The position numbers were made by a program, and so were the translations under genes. A stretch of 64,000 nt of DNA from contig NZ_JAUFPK010000001.1 of the NCBI RefSeq assembly GCF_030409225.1, positions 1,289,026 to 1,353,025 on the forward strand, given 5' to 3'. The stretch comes from Aquisalimonas lutea. Its GTDB lineage: Bacteria > Pseudomonadota > Gammaproteobacteria > Nitrococcales > Aquisalimonadaceae. Below are positions 44,591 to 53,716 of this stretch, one piece after another (within the stretch, counting starts at the first letter, position 1; the number at the start of each line of letters is the position of its first letter). The notes under the pieces are model-generated. The model was given only the letters and a program-made list of their open reading frames with translations. It made no database searches and was not told the DNA's origin.

Positions 44591-45958
44591 TCAACTGGCA
44601 CGGCTGGATTGTGGAGACTGGCAGCTATTCTTGATCAGACGATACTTGCCGGACGATTCACGAGGGATGTCGTCGCGAAACACGACAGATACCCGCATCC
44701 GCGGATGCAAATGGCGGCGAAATGCATCTTGCGCACGCTGCTCAAGGGTGGTTCTGGCCGGGGAATCCGTGGTGACAAGGTGGATCTCAAGGGCGTCGGT
44801 GGCGGTTTGGACAACTTGGTATTTCTCGACTGCTACGTGGCCAGTCAATAGCTCATCAACGATGTAACACACGCGCGCTGGGTGGTGGCGGGTGTCATCG
44901 GGGGTGACGACGGCATCCTCGACTCGGCCGTGGATATCCGTTATCACGGGAAAGGCCAACCCGCATGAACAATGAGGTTGTAGCTGGATCGTCGCGAAGT
45001 CTCCCAACCGGTACCGGACGACAGGTGTGATCGTGTTGGTGAGATCCGACACCAGAAGCTCCCCGGTGCCTTCCGGGGTGATGCGACCGTCCTCATGCAG
45101 AATCTCGAGCAATAGGTGGTCTGCCATGATGTGCCGACGGCCGGCGGTACACTCATGGGCAATGGAGCCCACTTCGCTGGCCCCGTATTCGTCACTGGGT
45201 GCCACCCCGAACCCCTGGGTAATCGCCTCTCTCTCCTGTGGACTCATTGGCTCTGCAGTGGTGATGATTGCAATGAGGTTATCAGGCCCGCTGATACCAT
45301 GCTGGGTCATGAACCGGGCAAGCGTCACAATCGCGGAGGTGTAGCCGTACATGTAGCGCGGATTACAGTGGATGATCCGCCGAACGCGGGCGGCCAAGGT
45401 CTTCTCGGTTACATCGAACGCGTTGATCGGGATCGTATTGAACACAGCCTGTTTCACCCGTCCCATGAGCTGCTGTTGCCTGGACAGGGCACGGCCCCAA
45501 ACGCGGACGCCCCGATCCCCAAGCCGGACTCCAAGCCAGCCATAGGCCCGCCAAGTTGCCGCCAACTCGGCTGCGACGCCGGCGCGATCCTTGAGAATGC
45601 GTAGTGGACGGCCCGTGGAACCGCTGGTGTGCTTTTCGATGGTCGCGATGCGATGCGCGTGCGTATATGCGAGGATCTCGGGGTGTAGTTCCGCGAGGCG
45701 TTGCTTGTCCAGGACCGGGTGACTGGCAAGTGCTGCTGGGTCGTTCTCGATATCTTCCGCGAACGTAGCGGATGGGAGGGTCCTCGCGTACGTGTCCGAG
45801 TGGGTGGCTCCGGCACGCACTACATGTGCCAGTCGCTGACGCTGGTGATCGGCAAGGTCTGGCCCTTGCAGGTTCTGGTTCTGCTTTGCCCGGGCCAGAT
45901 GGGTGTGAACCCTGAGGCCGCGCACACGCAGGGCCGCGTTGAGTATCAACTTCCGCAT
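44591..45958 (-). CDS. Phenylacetate-CoA ligase-like (PaaK/CapK family) adenylate-forming enzyme
   Basis: Protein of 455 residues from the ATG at 45958. The frame is open farther upstream, but that part lies inside the preceding glycosyltransferase. The phosphate-binding loop is IEKHTSGSTGRPLRILKD, then SDEYGASEVGSIAHECTAG for the adenylate. VSDLTNTITPVVRYRLGDF and the C-terminal GKYRLIK carry the catalytic lysine. CapK-type relatives occur in capsule and EPS loci, where they are thought to activate a carboxylic acid for transfer to a sugar. The spacing (22 bp after the GT4, 11 bp before the asparagine-synthase-like gene) supports one operon. Confidence 0.85.
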   Translation of the reverse strand: MRKLILNAALRVRGLRVHTHLARAKQNQNLQGPDLADHQRQRLAHVVRAGATHSDTYARTLPSATFAEDIENDPAALASHPVLDKQRLAELHPEILAYTHAHRIATIEKHTSGSTGRPLRILKDRAGVAAELAATWRAYGWLGVRLGDRGVRVWGRALSRQQQLMGRVKQAVFNTIPINAFDVTEKTLAARVRRIIHCNPRYMYGYTSAIVTLARFMTQHGISGPDNLIAIITTAEPMSPQEREAITQGFGVAPSDEYGASEVGSIAHECTAGRRHIMADHLLLEILHEDGRITPEGTGELLVSDLTNTITPVVRYRLGDFATIQLQPHCSCGLAFPVITDIHGRVEDAVVTPDDTRHHPARVCYIVDELLTGHVAVEKYQVVQTATDALEIHLVTTDSPARTTLEQRAQDAFRRHLHPRMRVSVVFRDDIPRESSGKYRLIKNSCQSPQSSRAS

Positions 45959-45980
45959 GGAGGGATTCTTCGGCTCCTGG

Positions 45981-47261
45981 TCATTGGGCGGCGCTTGCGG
46001 TGCGTGCCAACCGTTCCCCGATTTCCTTGAAACTGAAGTTCGCGGAGACGTGCGCGTAGGCGGCTTGCTGCAACTCCTGTCGTCGTACTGGGTCGGCCAG
46101 CAAGCTCGCGGCCTTGCTGGCGAAATCCTGAGGGTCATGTGCCATGAGTACCTGCTTGCCGTCTTCAAGGTCGAGGCCTTCACAGGCAACAGGGTGGGCG
46201 ACGATTGCCTTGCCCATGGCCATGGCGTCAAGCACCTTGAGCTTGGTGCCTCCACCGTCTCGAATCGGGCAGACGTAGACAGCGCTCGTGTGCACAAGCG
46301 GCCGAATGTCCTCGACGAATCCGACAATGTCCACGTCGGCAATGCCCTGCAGCATTGCCGGCGATCGTTTCGGACGGCGTCCGATAATGGAGAGGTGTGC
46401 TCCCGGGCGGTGCTGCTTGAGCAAAGGCCAGACCTCGTTGAGAAAGAATTTCATGGCATCGATGTTGGGGTACCAGGTGAGCCCTCCGACGAATACCAGA
46501 CTATCCGGCCGGACCGCGATGTCCTCCTCCGCGGGACGGAAGTAATCCAGATCCACCCCATTGGGGATTACCTGAGTAGCAACGTCGCCAACCGTCTCGA
46601 TGAGCCGTCGCGAGTCCAGTTCGGAGCAAGTGAGATGCACATGAAAGCGTTTGGCCACCCGGCGCTCGTAGTTTGCGAGGCGTCGGCCCTCCTGCAGAAA
46701 ATAAAGCCGCTTGGCCGGATTTGATTCATTCTCCGCGCGCCGCAGCATCATTTGCGACTCGATGTTGTGGTGGTTGAGCATGGCGGGCAGGTTTCCAACC
46801 TCCGCCAGGTAGGGTGCAAGGCTGATCGTGTCGAAGTGAACCACCTGGGGCTGAAACTCCGCAACCGAATCCTGTACCGCACGGGCATACCCTTCTGCTG
46901 TTCCCCATCGAATCGTGTAGGGTGCGCCAGGGAGTAGGGAGCGCAGCGCCATTCGTTTCCGGCCGCCAAAGGTCGTGTCTTCGGGTAGGTCGACGACCTC
47001 CCTCACCGTTGCAAACTCCTTCAGAGCGTCAATAGCCTGCTGCCGGCTGGCATCGTCGGGTTGCTGGGCACGCTGACGGAATGCAATGATTTCAACATCA
47101 TGGTAGCGCGCAAGCTCCCTCATTAGGTAATAGGAGCGTTGCTGAACGCCTCCGCGCGGCGGCCAGTTAAGCAGATGCGATAGCCACAGTATGCGACGTC
47201 GCGGAATCGCATTTGATCTGTCGACAGCCTCGGCGGCAACCTGTCCTGAAAGCTCACTCAT
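45981..47261 (-). CDS. Glycosyltransferase family 4
   Basis: GT-B transferase of 426 residues. The N-terminal part has RRILWLSHLLNWPPRGGVQQ and NHHNIESQMMLRRAENESN. The donor domain has TQVIPNGVDLDYFRPAEED, LVFVGGLTWYPNIDAMKFFL, LSIIGRRPKRSP and the terminal PIRDGGGTKLKVLDAMAMGK, in which the first E of the usual E-x7-E motif is replaced by the DGGGT form. This is seen in the GT4 group often found with exosortase-A loci. It follows the ATP-grasp gene by 31 bp in the same operon. Donor sugar unknown. Confidence 0.87.
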   Translation of the reverse strand: MSELSGQVAAEAVDRSNAIPRRRILWLSHLLNWPPRGGVQQRSYYLMRELARYHDVEIIAFRQRAQQPDDASRQQAIDALKEFATVREVVDLPEDTTFGGRKRMALRSLLPGAPYTIRWGTAEGYARAVQDSVAEFQPQVVHFDTISLAPYLAEVGNLPAMLNHHNIESQMMLRRAENESNPAKRLYFLQEGRRLANYERRVAKRFHVHLTCSELDSRRLIETVGDVATQVIPNGVDLDYFRPAEEDIAVRPDSLVFVGGLTWYPNIDAMKFFLNEVWPLLKQHRPGAHLSIIGRRPKRSPAMLQGIADVDIVGFVEDIRPLVHTSAVYVCPIRDGGGTKLKVLDAMAMGKAIVAHPVACEGLDLEDGKQVLMAHDPQDFASKAASLLADPVRRQELQQAAYAHVSANFSFKEIGERLARTASAAQ

Positions 47262-47292
47262 CGAAAGCCGTCCGTTGGTCCATTGTTTGAAT

Positions 47293-48453
47293 TCAGCCTA
47301 GATAGTGCCGTAGTTCATGCCAGAAGGGCCCCAGGTCGCCAAGGCGATTCACCTCGTAGCGGGTACGGGGCCAGCCGGGATTCAGGAACTGGAGTGCGTC
47401 CCGGGCCTTTTCGTTTAAGGTGTGGTCCTTGCTCCGAAATACCATGTACAGACGATCAAGATCGCCAAGCAGCCAGCGCAGCCGATGACCGGGTTCGTAC
47501 TCGCCGGTGCATTTGGGTCTACCCTGAACCGCGCCTTCAAGGAGCATGCGGGGGACGTCGAATCCCGCGTCAACCGCAAGCTGCAGTGACCCCCAAAGTC
47601 GAGGGTTGACTTCCATGAGATACGCGGTGCCGTGCCGGTCCACCCGGAACTCTACCATGGCCGGGCCGCGCCAACCCTCCACATCCAGAAGCCGCGTCGC
47701 TATTCCTACCATATCCTCAGGGACCGGCGCACTCTCCGATAATACACTGACTCCCCCTCCGGGAGGGCGCTCTCGGATGCGCGTGTGCGAGAAATACCGC
47801 GTTTCCTCTCCCGGTACGTGAAAGGAGAATACTCCGGCCCCGTGGCCGGGAATGAATTGTTGCAGCAGCCAGGGGAAACGGCGAAAACTCTCCGATTGCT
47901 GATGAATTCGCGTCAAGGATTTCTCTGAGTCCGCAACCTTCACGCTGGTGGTCAGCCAGCCATTGCCGTCCAGTATCCTCGAGCGATACGGCTTCATGAC
48001 TACGGGAAAGCCGAGATTGCGAGCATCCGAGAGCGGATCAGAGCCCGGCTCCATCCAGACCGTTTCAGGAATCGTGAGGTTGGCGTGCGAGGCTCGAGCA
48101 AAAAGGCGGCCCTTGTCCGACAGTTCTTCAAATGCCGGGAACGTCGGTAAGTAGTGGTGGACGTTTTGCAATTGCTGCGAGGCTTGACACAACAGATACG
48201 TGGTCACTTCCGTGCAGGGAATGATGACATCCGCATCCCCCTTGTCGACGATGGCCACAACGAAATCGATGAAAGCGGATGGCGAGCTATAGGGGTCGGG
48301 GTACGCCAGCCGGCGCGTTGCGAATCGTGATGCACCTGCCAGGCTCGCTGATCCGGTATCGGCGGCGATGACCCTGTGCCCGAGCTTCCCCAGGGAGCGG
48401 GTAACCGCAAGGGCGCTTCGCTCGTTGGCGTCAAGGACCAGTATCTCGTGCAT
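47293..48453 (-). CDS. ATP-grasp carboxylate-amine ligase-like protein
   Basis: ATP-grasp enzyme of 386 residues. EILVLDANERSALAVTRSLG forms a Rossmann-like N-domain and DADVIIPCTEVTTYLLCQA completes it. NLGFPVVMKPYRSRILDG is the ATP-binding lysine segment, and MVEFRVDRHGTAYLMEVNPR is the metal-binding end with the Glu and Asn that hold magnesium. The family joins a carboxylate to an amine or thiol through an acyl-phosphate. The substrate is unknown. It is first in the minus operon 48453-42780 and diverges from the phosphatase at 48550 over a 96-bp shared promoter region. Confidence 0.82.
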   Translation of the reverse strand: MHEILVLDANERSALAVTRSLGKLGHRVIAADTGSASLAGASRFATRRLAYPDPYSSPSAFIDFVVAIVDKGDADVIIPCTEVTTYLLCQASQQLQNVHHYLPTFPAFEELSDKGRLFARASHANLTIPETVWMEPGSDPLSDARNLGFPVVMKPYRSRILDGNGWLTTSVKVADSEKSLTRIHQQSESFRRFPWLLQQFIPGHGAGVFSFHVPGEETRYFSHTRIRERPPGGGVSVLSESAPVPEDMVGIATRLLDVEGWRGPAMVEFRVDRHGTAYLMEVNPRLWGSLQLAVDAGFDVPRMLLEGAVQGRPKCTGEYEPGHRLRWLLGDLDRLYMVFRSKDHTLNEKARDALQFLNPGWPRTRYEVNRLGDLGPFWHELRHYLG

Positions 48454-48549
48454 CCGTGTGCCTCGGTAAGATCAGTAAGAACTGGGAAGCGACTGGGCAT
48501 GGGTGGTAGATTCTTTAACTCGGCGGCAGTATGGCGAAACCAAACACCG

Positions 48550-49143
48550 ATGACTAGAACCAGCGCTGCTTTCCAGCGGATGATCGAACTCAGCTCAAGC
48601 GGTAGCTGGCGTAAGCGCGCCCGTGTCTCTCGCGCGACGTTGTGGTGGATGCTCGGTGGCTATCGGGACTATTGGGACGTTGATTGGGGCCGGGTTGCTC
48701 GAGTGGTGTTCGTGTGTTCCGGCAACGTCTGTCGTAGCCCCTACGCGGAGTATCGGGCGAGCTTGCTTGGAGTGGATTCAACCTCGTTCGGGCTGCATGC
48801 GACCAGTGGCCTGAGAGTGGATGACACGGCGCTGGCGATCGCCGCACGGCGTGGAGTTAACATGGAGACAGCCCTGACGCGGCGGGCCGAGGATGTCGCG
48901 TTTGACCCTGCGGATTTATTGATTGCGATGACGCCCGCCTATGCGTCCGCGGTTCGGAACATCTCCAGGGAGGTGGGGAGCCAGGTCACCCTCCTGGGAC
49001 TTTGGGGTGGTCTGCACATTCCCTATTTACCGGATCCATTCGGCGCCTCTCCGGAAGTCTTTGAACGCTGCTATGGGTTCATTGACATTGCTCTGGAGGA
49101 TGTCTGCCACCGCATGAAAATGTCGCGTTTGCAGGCATCCTGA
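48550..49143 (+). CDS. Low-molecular-weight protein-tyrosine phosphatase-like protein
   Basis: Protein of 197 residues. The catalytic P-loop VVFVCSGNVCRSPYAEY matches C-x5-R-S of the LMW-PTP family, and the general acid lies in YLPDPFGASPEVF (DP motif). A basic N-terminal extension of about 50 residues precedes the core, and alternative ATGs are at 48499 and 48580. Wzb-type enzymes of this family dephosphorylate the tyrosine autokinase that controls EPS chain length. The likely partner kinase is encoded at 56928. The gene is alone on the plus strand, ending 11 bp from the convergent GT4. Confidence 0.87.
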   Translation: MTRTSAAFQRMIELSSSGSWRKRARVSRATLWWMLGGYRDYWDVDWGRVARVVFVCSGNVCRSPYAEYRASLLGVDSTSFGLHATSGLRVDDTALAIAARRGVNMETALTRRAEDVAFDPADLLIAMTPAYASAVRNISREVGSQVTLLGLWGGLHIPYLPDPFGASPEVFERCYGFIDIALEDVCHRMKMSRLQAS

Positions 49144-49153
49144 TGATGGCACT

Positions 49154-50299
49154 TCAGCCGTTCTTTCTCGCTTCATATATCTGTCGGTGCCTTTCGGCAC
49201 AAACGTCGGCGTCGTAGAGCTCAGCGCGCGCACGCAGGGACTCGGGTGAAAAGGCGCCGGCGATCAATCGCTCCCTGAGGTCGATGAGTTTCGCAGCAAA
49301 GGTGGCCGGACAGTCGCCATTAATGCATAGCTCGGCAAACGCATCTCCGAGCACTAAAGGAATTTCGCCCACGCAACGTGCAATGACGGGTTTTCCGAGG
49401 GCCAAAGCTTCCAAGAGGTTGGTTGGTAACCCTTCGTGATCGGAGGCGATTAGCAGGGCATCGTGCCGATTGAGCTCAGAGAGCAGGTTTGTGCTGAAGC
49501 CGCGGAATACCAGCATGCCCTCGGGCAACTCGTCCCGTACCCGCGCCTCGAGTATTTCCCGAAGGGGGCCGTCGCCATAGATGACAAAGCGGAATTTGCC
49601 CGGTGCCTGGAGTGATAGGGTTCTCGCTATGTCGATGACCAGATCAATGCGTTTCACCGGTACAAGGCGACCCACCACGGCAATATCCATCGCGCGATCT
49701 TGAAGTGCCACGGATTCCGGACGAGTTGCCAAGTCCGTGGCGGTGGCCAGATCGATTCCGTTCGGAATCACCGTGACCTTCCGTCGCGGAAACGTGCCTC
49801 GCAGCTCGTCGCCGAGCACCTCGCTGACAGCGACGATGTCTCGCTGCAGGTAACGGGCGGTCATTCGGTCCGCAGTACGTAGCATGTATCGTCGGGCATC
49901 CCAGCGACGAATTCTGTGCTCGCTGCGGCCGTGTACCGTGCGCAGGGAAATAGCGCCGCAGATTCGGGCCGCGACGCCACCGAGAATATGCTCCTTGAGT
50001 CGATGAGTGTGAACAATCCCGACCCGTTCCCGCCGGATAATCGCCACAAGCTCCCGGAAAATGCGCCACCCCGACAGGCGCCGCTCGTCCAGTACCGTGA
50101 TCTGCACCCCGGCCGCACGGAGCCGTTCCGCGAGCTCCCCGTCGTTGAGTAATACGGCATGGGGTCGGATGCCGTCCATCCGCTGCAGCCGCACGAGGAG
50201 ATTGTAGATCTGTACCTCGGCGCCGGCCCACAGATCCCCGGAGGCCAGGTGTAGGCAGCGGATCTCCTGCCCGCTTGTGCTGGAGGGGCGGTCATCCAT
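49154..50299 (-). CDS. Glycosyltransferase family 4
   Basis: GT-B transferase of 381 residues. The N-domain has EIRCLHLASGDLWAGAEVQI and IVHTHRLKEHILGGVAARIC. KVTVIPNGIDLATATDLA and DIAVVGRLVPVKRIDLVIDI open the donor domain. YGDGPLREILEARVRDEL and the E-x7-E segment SDHEGLPTNLLEALALGKP complete it. It is the 3'-most gene of the xrtA-led minus-strand row and overlaps the upstream DegT gene by 8 bases, so it is co-translated with it. Confidence 0.9.
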   Translation of the reverse strand: MDDRPSSTSGQEIRCLHLASGDLWAGAEVQIYNLLVRLQRMDGIRPHAVLLNDGELAERLRAAGVQITVLDERRLSGWRIFRELVAIIRRERVGIVHTHRLKEHILGGVAARICGAISLRTVHGRSEHRIRRWDARRYMLRTADRMTARYLQRDIVAVSEVLGDELRGTFPRRKVTVIPNGIDLATATDLATRPESVALQDRAMDIAVVGRLVPVKRIDLVIDIARTLSLQAPGKFRFVIYGDGPLREILEARVRDELPEGMLVFRGFSTNLLSELNRHDALLIASDHEGLPTNLLEALALGKPVIARCVGEIPLVLGDAFAELCINGDCPATFAAKLIDLRERLIAGAFSPESLRARAELYDADVCAERHRQIYEARKNG

Positions 50300-51434
50300 C
50301 GCTGGTGTCCTGTTCCCGTGTTAGCCGGGCCATGATCCGCTTCATTGCGTCCACATCCGCCGGCGCGACATCCTCGTGGGTTGGTAGGGTGAGAAGGCGC
50401 TGCCCGAAAGAGCGGGCGTTGGGTACCTCTGGGTTCCCGCTAAACATGTCTTCGCTCACGCCTTCGATCTCCGGCAGTGGTCGGGCATAGAGGACGGACG
50501 CCCCGAGCCCCGCCTTCTGCATGTGGGCGACGGTTCTCTCTCTCAGCTCGGGAGTACTGCAAAGCACCGGGTAGCGCAGCAGGCGTTGTTCCGGTGGCGT
50601 ACCACAGAGCGTGGGGAGATCCAGGTAGTGGGTATTACCAAGGCTACCCAGGAACGCGTGGAGCCGCTTTTGCATCTCCGGTGCGGGCTGCCGCTGCCCG
50701 TGGGTGTTGGCATTGATGTAGGCCCCGAGCCAGGGGGGCGCCCCGTGGATGTGGCTGAGGGGCTCGTACCGTGTGGCGCCCAACTCCAGCCAGGGCATGG
50801 CCTGCGGGATCCAGTACAGGTGCGGATGGGCCAGCAGATTGTAGAGCCTCGCCTTGAGCCGGAATGTCCACTCAGCCGAGTTGTCGGGGGACGGCGCGAC
50901 GGTTGGCGGCGCCTCCCGTGTCCGCAGCACTGCACCGCCTCCGAGCAGGCTGACCGGCTTGCCGCGGCCGAAGCTCAGGACCACTGTGTCCGCTGTGGTG
51001 CTGATGCCGTCGACGAAGGACTGGGCGCAGTCGTAGACCAGTGGCACATTATGGCGGGATAGGATGCCGCGCAGTTGCTCGATGCGCTCGGGGATGCCGA
51101 GGAAGTTCACCGCGATAACGGCGGCGGTGCTGTCGGTAATCGATGCCTCCAGTGCCGCCAGATCCATCCAGGGCCGGTTCGACTCCAAATCGACCATGCG
51201 GGTGCGGGCCCCGACATGCTGCGTGGCAGCGAGAAGATCCGGGCATGCGTAAGCGGGCATCAGAACTTCCGGTACGTTCCTCTTGGCGCCAGTCACGAAG
51301 ATGGTGAGGGCCGCGGCGAGGGCGCTGGTGCCGGAATCGTACAGAGTGAGGCGCCTGCTTCCGGGCAACCAGGAGTTATCCCCGTCGCGCTGCAGCCGGA
51401 TGCGGTCTCCCGCTGGTCGTAGTGCCCGCCGCAT
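50292..51434 (-). CDS. DegT/DnrJ/EryC1-family PLP aminotransferase
   Basis: PLP fold-type I protein of 380 residues. RRLTLYDSGTSALAAALTIF binds the cofactor phosphate, and LVYDCAQSFVDG has the Asp that contacts the pyridine ring. The lysine in VVLSFGRGKPVSLLGGGAVL is the probable Schiff-base residue. The family aminates keto-sugars, and here would prepare an amino sugar for the EPS. Two ATGs are possible; I used 51434, which starts 2 bases after the stop of the preceding GT2, while 51458 overlaps that gene. The open frame continues far upstream only as an overlap. Confidence 0.8.
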   Translation of the reverse strand: MRRALRPAGDRIRLQRDGDNSWLPGSRRLTLYDSGTSALAAALTIFVTGAKRNVPEVLMPAYACPDLLAATQHVGARTRMVDLESNRPWMDLAALEASITDSTAAVIAVNFLGIPERIEQLRGILSRHNVPLVYDCAQSFVDGISTTADTVVLSFGRGKPVSLLGGGAVLRTREAPPTVAPSPDNSAEWTFRLKARLYNLLAHPHLYWIPQAMPWLELGATRYEPLSHIHGAPPWLGAYINANTHGQRQPAPEMQKRLHAFLGSLGNTHYLDLPTLCGTPPEQRLLRYPVLCSTPELRERTVAHMQKAGLGASVLYARPLPEIEGVSEDMFSGNPEVPNARSFGQRLLTLPTHEDVAPADVDAMKRIMARLTREQDTSDG

Positions 51435-51436
51435 GG

Positions 51437-52582
51437 TCACCGTCGCGTCGGCTTCCATACCGTAACCCGCTCGCCTTTCAGGTAGCGCAGCGTCGCGTGC
51501 ATGATGGCGATGTTCGCCTGGCAGAAGAAAAAGGCAATACGTACGGCGGCAATCGACTGTGCGGCAGGAACAAAGTAACCGACAAGCGCCGCACCGTAGA
51601 ACATTAGCTGGCCACCGAGCAGGATCGCCGTGAATCCGCTTGTGTTCCCGGCGATTGCACTGACGATGAAAAGGAGGGCCAGGAACCACGGTGTTGCCCA
51701 GCGCGCCACCTTGTGGCTCCAGACCTGCCAGGAGAAAAGGCCGAATCGCCGAGGGTTCAATACGTCTGACCGCTTCGCAAGGGCTGCCATGCCACGGAGA
51801 ACGGTCCTGACTTTGCGGCCATATTCGGCTTTCGGATCCTTGACGTCGTGATAATAGCCGCGGGCCCGGGGCGAACTGATGGCCTTCAGGCCATGGCCAA
51901 CCGCGTTCAGCGCAACATTGAAGTCGCTCGGGACGGTGATATCCCAATCCGTGCAGACGTCGCGGCGGACCGCGAAAAAGCTCCCGCTCAAGCCGACCAG
52001 GCTGAAAACCCGGGATTCCAGTCTCCGCAGCCACATCTCGTAGCGAACATACAGGCCTTCGCCGGCGATAGAGCCGTCTTGTGTCAAAAACGAGTCCTCG
52101 CTGGAGACGGCCCCGACTTCCGGGTCGGCAAACGGTGCCACAATGTTCGTCACTGCGTCAGGCAGGAGTGTGGTACCCACATCGGAGAAGACCAGGATGT
52201 TGCCGTTGGCTGCTGAGATCGCAAGTGACTGAGCGTTCTCTTTGCCCAGGCGTTCTTCGGCCCGCACGAGTCTGACGCCGTGCTCCCGGTACTGTCTTAC
52301 GATCGTGTCAGTGGCGTCCGTCGAAGTATCAGACGCGACAATGATCTCCAGGCGGTCTTTCGGGTAGTCACAGCGCAGACACTCATCCAGTTTGGCTGCG
52401 ATGCGCCTTTCTTCGTTGTGCGCTGTGATAATCAGAGAGACGCGGGGCAGGTCACTGGGAATTTCAGAGGTGTCTCTAACCGGTTTTCCGCCACCTTTGG
52501 ACATGATCAGGAGGATGCCTGGGTAGCCGAAGTAGCTATAGACCGCTAGTAGAAGGAGTGCACTCAGAAGGAGTTCCAGCAT
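51437..52582 (-). CDS. Membrane glycosyltransferase family 2
   Basis: Processive-type GT2 protein of 381 residues. It has an N-terminal membrane helix (LLLSALLLLAVYSYFGYPGI), a cytoplasmic GT-A domain and two to three C-terminal helices (TPWFLALLFIVSAIAG and others). The catalytic domain has VSLIITAHNEERRIAAKLDE and IIVASDTSTDATD, then ILVFSDVGTTLLPDAV in the place of the DXD. SFFAVRRDVCTDWD and the late DFNVALNAVGHG (instead of the usual ED-x-L) are noteworthy. Similar enzymes in XrtA loci are thought to make or elongate the polysaccharide. It lies 45 bp after the FemAB-like gene. Confidence 0.88.
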   Translation of the reverse strand: MLELLLSALLLLAVYSYFGYPGILLIMSKGGGKPVRDTSEIPSDLPRVSLIITAHNEERRIAAKLDECLRCDYPKDRLEIIVASDTSTDATDTIVRQYREHGVRLVRAEERLGKENAQSLAISAANGNILVFSDVGTTLLPDAVTNIVAPFADPEVGAVSSEDSFLTQDGSIAGEGLYVRYEMWLRRLESRVFSLVGLSGSFFAVRRDVCTDWDITVPSDFNVALNAVGHGLKAISSPRARGYYHDVKDPKAEYGRKVRTVLRGMAALAKRSDVLNPRRFGLFSWQVWSHKVARWATPWFLALLFIVSAIAGNTSGFTAILLGGQLMFYGAALVGYFVPAAQSIAAVRIAFFFCQANIAIMHATLRYLKGERVTVWKPTRR

Positions 52583-52627
52583 TCGGATAGATTCTTTCGT
52601 TTTATGGGTTGGACGATTTTCCGTGCT

Positions 52628-53716
52628 TCAATTGCGGGTGAGACGCCGGATGCTTCTCCCCAAAACTCTCGTGACGCCTGCTGCAATCGGGTGGGGCTCG
52701 AGCTCGAACTCCTCGGCAACGCGCACGACGTTCCGACTGAAGCGCTGTTTGAATGCGCTTATGTTGGCCATCGGCGAGTGGTCATGCGTGATTCCGCCGA
52801 AATCGAACATTACGTGCCCTGACTGATAGGCCCACCGTATGAGATCCCACATTGGCCCATAACCCAAGGGTATACTCCTCCCGTCCGGGCGTGTGGATGC
52901 GGCCGCCCGGTACTCCACATGATCACCGTGTGAGACGCCGAGGGCAAAGGCCAGGATGGCGTTCCCGGCAGTCGGATCCATCAACACACTGATTCGCACG
53001 GCATCGGGATGGGCTGCTGCGGCCTCCAGCCAGCGCGCCCAATGCTGTATTGGGTAGGTTCCTTGGGTGCGCCTTCGCGTTTCGGCTTCAATACGGACCA
53101 ACTCAGGCGAGAGGCCGGATGAGAAGATTGGTGCGACAGTCAAGCCCCGCCTCTCGATCCGCCGGACATCGCGCCGTGCGGTTGACCCCAGGCTCAGGAA
53201 AAGGGCTTCCTCGCACGGATAATCGAGGTTAATGAGGGTTGTGTTCGTGTAATTTTCGGTAGTCCTGGCCGGTGAGAAGCCCTTTTGAACGACCAGTTCG
53301 CGCAGCCGCTGGCGGTGATTCGCATCCCAATCGAACAGTCGTAGCCGACAACGCAAGACAGGGTACTCGTGACTGGCTGTAACCAGCGCCTCAAGGCAGG
53401 CTTTGGCCTTGTTCAACTCCAGGCCACGACCGAAGCGAGGGACACGCCAGATGGAATAAAGAGGGAGCAGGCGGCTACGGGAGGATCGCAGGGCCAGCCA
53501 GGGCTGGGCATCATCGCCCTCCGGCCCCAGTGTCAGTGCCAAGAGGTTATCGGATCCGCTTTCGCCGGAACTGCCGGGTGCAAACAGGGCCGCATCGATC
53601 GGCACCGCCTCGCCGTTGCGACGTGCGACCTGAAATCTTTGATCGTGCTCTGCGGCGCTCAGCCATCTCAATGTCGCCCGATCTCGAAGTAATGCGCCTC
53701 GTCGTTTAACCAGCAT
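52628..53716 (-). CDS. FemAB-like acyltransferase, second copy
   Basis: Protein of 362 residues with a double-GNAT plan. The second half is clear: FLSLGSTARRDVRRIERRGL is the FemAB-type helix, and MFDFGGITHDHSPMANISAF KQRF is the GNAT-like end. GPMWDLIRWAYQSGHV lies between. It is only distantly related to the FemAB protein at 16160. Expected role: transfer of an amino acid or acyl group to a sugar or lipid-linked precursor. The ATG overlaps the 3' end of the exosortase gene by 11 bases, so it is coupled to it. Confidence 0.75.
   Translation of the reverse strand: MLVKRRGALLRDRATLRWLSAAEHDQRFQVARRNGEAVPIDAALFAPGSSGESGSDNLLALTLGPEGDDAQPWLALRSSRSRLLPLYSIWRVPRFGRGLELNKAKACLEALVTASHEYPVLRCRLRLFDWDANHRQRLRELVVQKGFSPARTTENYTNTTLINLDYPCEEALFLSLGSTARRDVRRIERRGLTVAPIFSSGLSPELVRIEAETRRRTQGTYPIQHWARWLEAAAAHPDAVRISVLMDPTAGNAILAFALGVSHGDHVEYRAAASTRPDGRSIPLGYGPMWDLIRWAYQSGHVMFDFGGITHDHSPMANISAFKQRFSRNVVRVAEEFELEPHPIAAGVTRVLGRSIRRLTRN

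Noticed and set aside
44591-46342. Very long frame for the PaaK-like protein
   Set aside because: The first 128 residues lie within the preceding glycosyltransferase and have no family similarity; the start at 45958 fits the family.
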